A stretch of DNA of 8,338 nucleotides from Bacillota bacterium (GTDB taxonomy: Bacteria; Bacillota; Bacilli; Alicyclobacillales; SLC66). The first letter of the stretch is position 1. The number at the start of each line of letters is the position of its first letter. The notes below the pieces were generated by a model that did not search any database, had not been told where the DNA came from, and worked only from the letters and a program-made list of their open reading frames with translations. This document shows, piece after piece, positions 6,587-8,338 of the stretch. The translations under genes were made by a program, and so were the position numbers. The stretch lies in the NCBI GenBank assembly GCA_021821225.1, contig JAKACR010000114.1, positions 1 to 8,338 on the forward strand, read 5' to 3'.

Positions 6587-6732
6587 TCATACCGCTCCCC
6601 CGCTGATGAAAACTGGACTCGACGATGTCCGTTCCCGAGGGAAAAATATCGATACAGTTCGTCCTTGCGAGCAGAAAGCATTCCCTCCATTACCTCCGCC
6701 ATCTCCGAGGTTGTGTACCTGTTTTGATCCAA
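6583..6732 (-). CDS. Possible small protein of 49 aa upstream of csoR
   Basis: A TTG at 6732, preceded 7 nt upstream by TAGGTAGG, opens a 49-codon frame. The product starts MDQNRYTTSEMAEVMEGMLS and continues ARKDELYRYFSLGNG before ending in SSAGERYD. It is hydrophilic and likely helical over residues 8-28, with no membrane segment or cysteine. The TGA stop lies inside the TTGACA -35 box of the csoR promoter. Composition looks protein-like, but the start is weak and there is no known family I can name. It could be a small gene or the tail of a decayed one. A TAA lies immediately before the TTG, so no longer in-frame version exists. Confidence 0.35.
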   Translation of the reverse strand: MDQNRYTTSEMAEVMEGMLSARKDELYRYFSLGNGHRRVQFSSAGERYD

Positions 6733-6866
6733 TTACATGCCTACCTATATCATGATAAACGTCATGACCAGGCCAAACTTTTACTACCCGTCCGAACTTT
6801 GTGCGTGCGCTGCGCCGACCGGTGCGCTAAGTCAGACTTCGCTCCAATCGGCGGCTTCATTAATGG

Positions 6867-8042
6867 TCACGAGTACTTGAACTGGATCATCCCCGCTCCA
6901 AACAACGCGATGGCGTAAGCGGCCAGCACCGCGATGGGCAGCCCGATTGCGGCGAGTGAAACGTCGCCCGCCGCCGCTGCCTGAAACGCGGTCAGAGCCC
7001 AGCTCTGCGGCACAAACCAGGACAGGTTCTGCATCCAGGCCGGTTCCACATCGATCGGCCAATAGGCTCCGCCAAGCATACTCGTGGCGATGCCAAGGAA
7101 CGTGCCAAGCATCATGTGCTGCTCTCCCGTCTTGACCACGCCGGCAACGCAGAGCGCAATCCCGCACACAGCCAGCACGTACAAAGAGATGATGAGCACC
7201 GTCCACAGATTCATCGGCACCGCAATGCCAAACAGGAAGCGGCTGACGACGTACAGGATCAGGAACTGCAGCCAGCCGGCAACAAAGAATCCCAGTCCAT
7301 ACCCCGTTAGGACGTTTGCGCGGGATGCGGGACTCGCTTTCAGCCGCGCCCATGTGCCGGCCGTTTTTTCCTGAAAGATCTGGTTGGTGTTGGCGAACAC
7401 CACGAAGATGATGAACATGACGGCAAAACCGATCATGACCTGTTGGGAGGAGCTCAGTGCGTTGTGCTGCGCCTTGCCGCCCGCGAGCGTCGTGCTGCTG
7501 GTCCGGAGCGGCGAACGGATACTCCGCGCATTCCCCATGCCCCGCACAAACGCCTGTGCGGCAGCCATCCCGGAAGCGCCGCGGGATTGCGCCCGGCGCA
7601 TGGCCAGGCTTCCCGCCAGGATCCATTGCCGCAAATCCGTCTGCAGTCGCAGCAGGCCGCCGGTGAAGCTCCCGCCCGCATTGGGCGACGGAATCCAGGA
7701 TAGCGTCAGATCCTTATGGTGAAGCGCTTGTTTCTGAAGTCCTTGGGGCAATACGATCACCACGCTGGCCCGCATGTCGCGAATCTCATTGCGCACTTGG
7801 TCCAAGGGGACCTCTTTCACCTGATCGCCGGGCGTCTGTGCGATCATCCGGATCAACCCGTGGGAGAGGACCGTGTGATCCTGGTCCACAACCGCGATAG
7901 GCAGCGTATGATTGGTCATGGTCGGCACCACGCCAAAGACAAACGTAAACACGACAGGAACCACCAGCATGGATACGAGAACACTCTTTCTTCGCAGCAG
8001 ATAGAGAATGAAGCGCTTGAAGATCATCCACTGAATCCGCAT
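6867..8042 (-). CDS. ABC-2 type transporter permease
   Basis: The 391-residue protein has the classic ABC-2 export permease layout. There is one transmembrane helix near residues 20-40, then a large extracytoplasmic region (about 41-200) beginning with the typical LPIAVVDQDHTVLS strand. A cluster of about five helices follows (roughly 203-220, 248-270, 280-302, 310-328 and 364-385). The segment LGGAYWPIDVEPAWMQNLSW before the last helix is characteristic. It works with a cytoplasmic ATPase and a partner permease to export drugs, lipids or similar compounds; the substrate is unknown. The ATG at 8042 follows GGGAGG about 9-10 nt upstream. The Shine-Dalgarno lies next to the stop of the upstream permease, 16 bp away, so they are co-transcribed. 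Confidence 0.9.
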   Translation of the reverse strand: MRIQWMIFKRFILYLLRRKSVLVSMLVVPVVFTFVFGVVPTMTNHTLPIAVVDQDHTVLSHGLIRMIAQTPGDQVKEVPLDQVRNEIRDMRASVVIVLPQGLQKQALHHKDLTLSWIPSPNAGGSFTGGLLRLQTDLRQWILAGSLAMRRAQSRGASGMAAAQAFVRGMGNARSIRSPLRTSSTTLAGGKAQHNALSSSQQVMIGFAVMFIIFVVFANTNQIFQEKTAGTWARLKASPASRANVLTGYGLGFFVAGWLQFLILYVVSRFLFGIAVPMNLWTVLIISLYVLAVCGIALCVAGVVKTGEQHMMLGTFLGIATSMLGGAYWPIDVEPAWMQNLSWFVPQSWALTAFQAAAAGDVSLAAIGLPIAVLAAYAIALFGAGMIQFKYS

Positions 8043-8058
8043 CGCAAAATCCCTCCCC

Positions 8059-8338
8059 TCAGGCCGGCCGACCGTACCGCAAACTCGCGATCCATCCGAA
8101 CAGGACGCCCATGCCGACCAGGTACACGACGGGGACGGCCAGATCTGCTGTCGCGATCCCGCTCACGCTGTCCACGAGCGTGGTGACCGCCAGCCTGTTC
8201 GGCAAGGCATGGGCGACCCACTGCATCACGCGAGGAAAGTTGTACACAGGAAAAATGCTGCCTCCCAGCACCACTGCGATATTGGCTCCGATCCCGCCAA
8301 GGACATCGACGATCTGCAGGTTCGTGGCCCAGCTTCCG
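8059..8338 (-). CDS. ABC-2 type transporter permease, C-terminal part (partial)
   Basis: The frame is open from the right edge to TGA at 8061-8059, giving about 92 residues. It contains a hydrophobic helix (LGGIGANIAVVLGGSIFP), the ABC-2 segment VMQWVAHALPNRLAVTTLVD, and a last transmembrane helix (about VPVVYLVGMGVLFGWIA) ending in RYGRPA. This matches the end of the same permease class as the following gene. The two probably form a heterodimeric permease pair. The GTG at 8274 is internal and not the start, as the frame continues upstream without a stop. The ATPase gene is probably further upstream on this strand, outside the window. Confidence 0.82.
   Translation of the reverse strand, partial: GSWATNLQIVDVLGGIGANIAVVLGGSIFPVYNFPRVMQWVAHALPNRLAVTTLVDSVSGIATADLAVPVVYLVGMGVLFGWIASLRYGRPA

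Noticed and set aside
6625..6918. + strand open frame of 97 codons between csoR and the permease
   Set aside because: It overlaps the end of the permease gene in antisense, has no ribosome binding site and shows no family features.

Overview
The window looks like chromosome of a GC-rich Gram-positive, most likely a Bacillota of the Alicyclobacillaceae/Bacillales type. This is inferred from strong AGGAGG-type ribosome binding sites, use of GTG and TTG starts, a CsoR-type copper regulator and a DppA-like D-aminopeptidase. No rRNA, tRNA, CRISPR array or intact mobile element is visible.

Left part (1-3023, + strand) is an amino-sugar and cell-wall-fragment catabolic block. It holds the tail of a probable Gfo/Idh/MocA oxidoreductase, an M55 D-aminopeptidase (DppA-like), a glucosamine-6-phosphate deaminase (NagB) of a diverged subtype, and an N-acetylglucosamine-6-phosphate deacetylase (NagA) overlapping nagB. 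NagA removes acetate from GlcNAc-6-P, and NagB converts GlcN-6-P to fructose-6-P and ammonia. The peptidase may handle D-Ala-containing peptides, so the block could serve peptidoglycan recycling.

Middle (3024-3521) has no intact recognisable gene. It contains two + strand stretches that read like real protein in different frames, probably remnants or small unknown genes, separated by an AT-rich patch. A 13-bp hairpin follows, between the convergent nag and cop blocks.

Right-centre (3522-6586, - strand) is a complete copper-resistance operon in the order csoR-copA-copZ. It has a good promoter (TTGACA, 17 bp, TAGGAT) with a TATA-flanked C/G tract between the boxes that is a likely CsoR operator. 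CsoR senses Cu(I), CopZ carries it and CopA exports it. A possible 49-codon ORF ends inside the -35 box of this promoter.

Right end (6867-8338, - strand) carries two ABC-2 type permease genes 16 bp apart, the upstream one cut by the window edge. The ATPase is presumably outside the window. The substrate cannot be told from the sequence.

Nothing here is clearly a new system. The points most worth a second look are the unidentified coding-like fragments after nagA, the small ORF abutting the csoR promoter, the repeats ahead of the M55 gene, and the combination of M55 peptidase with nagBA.
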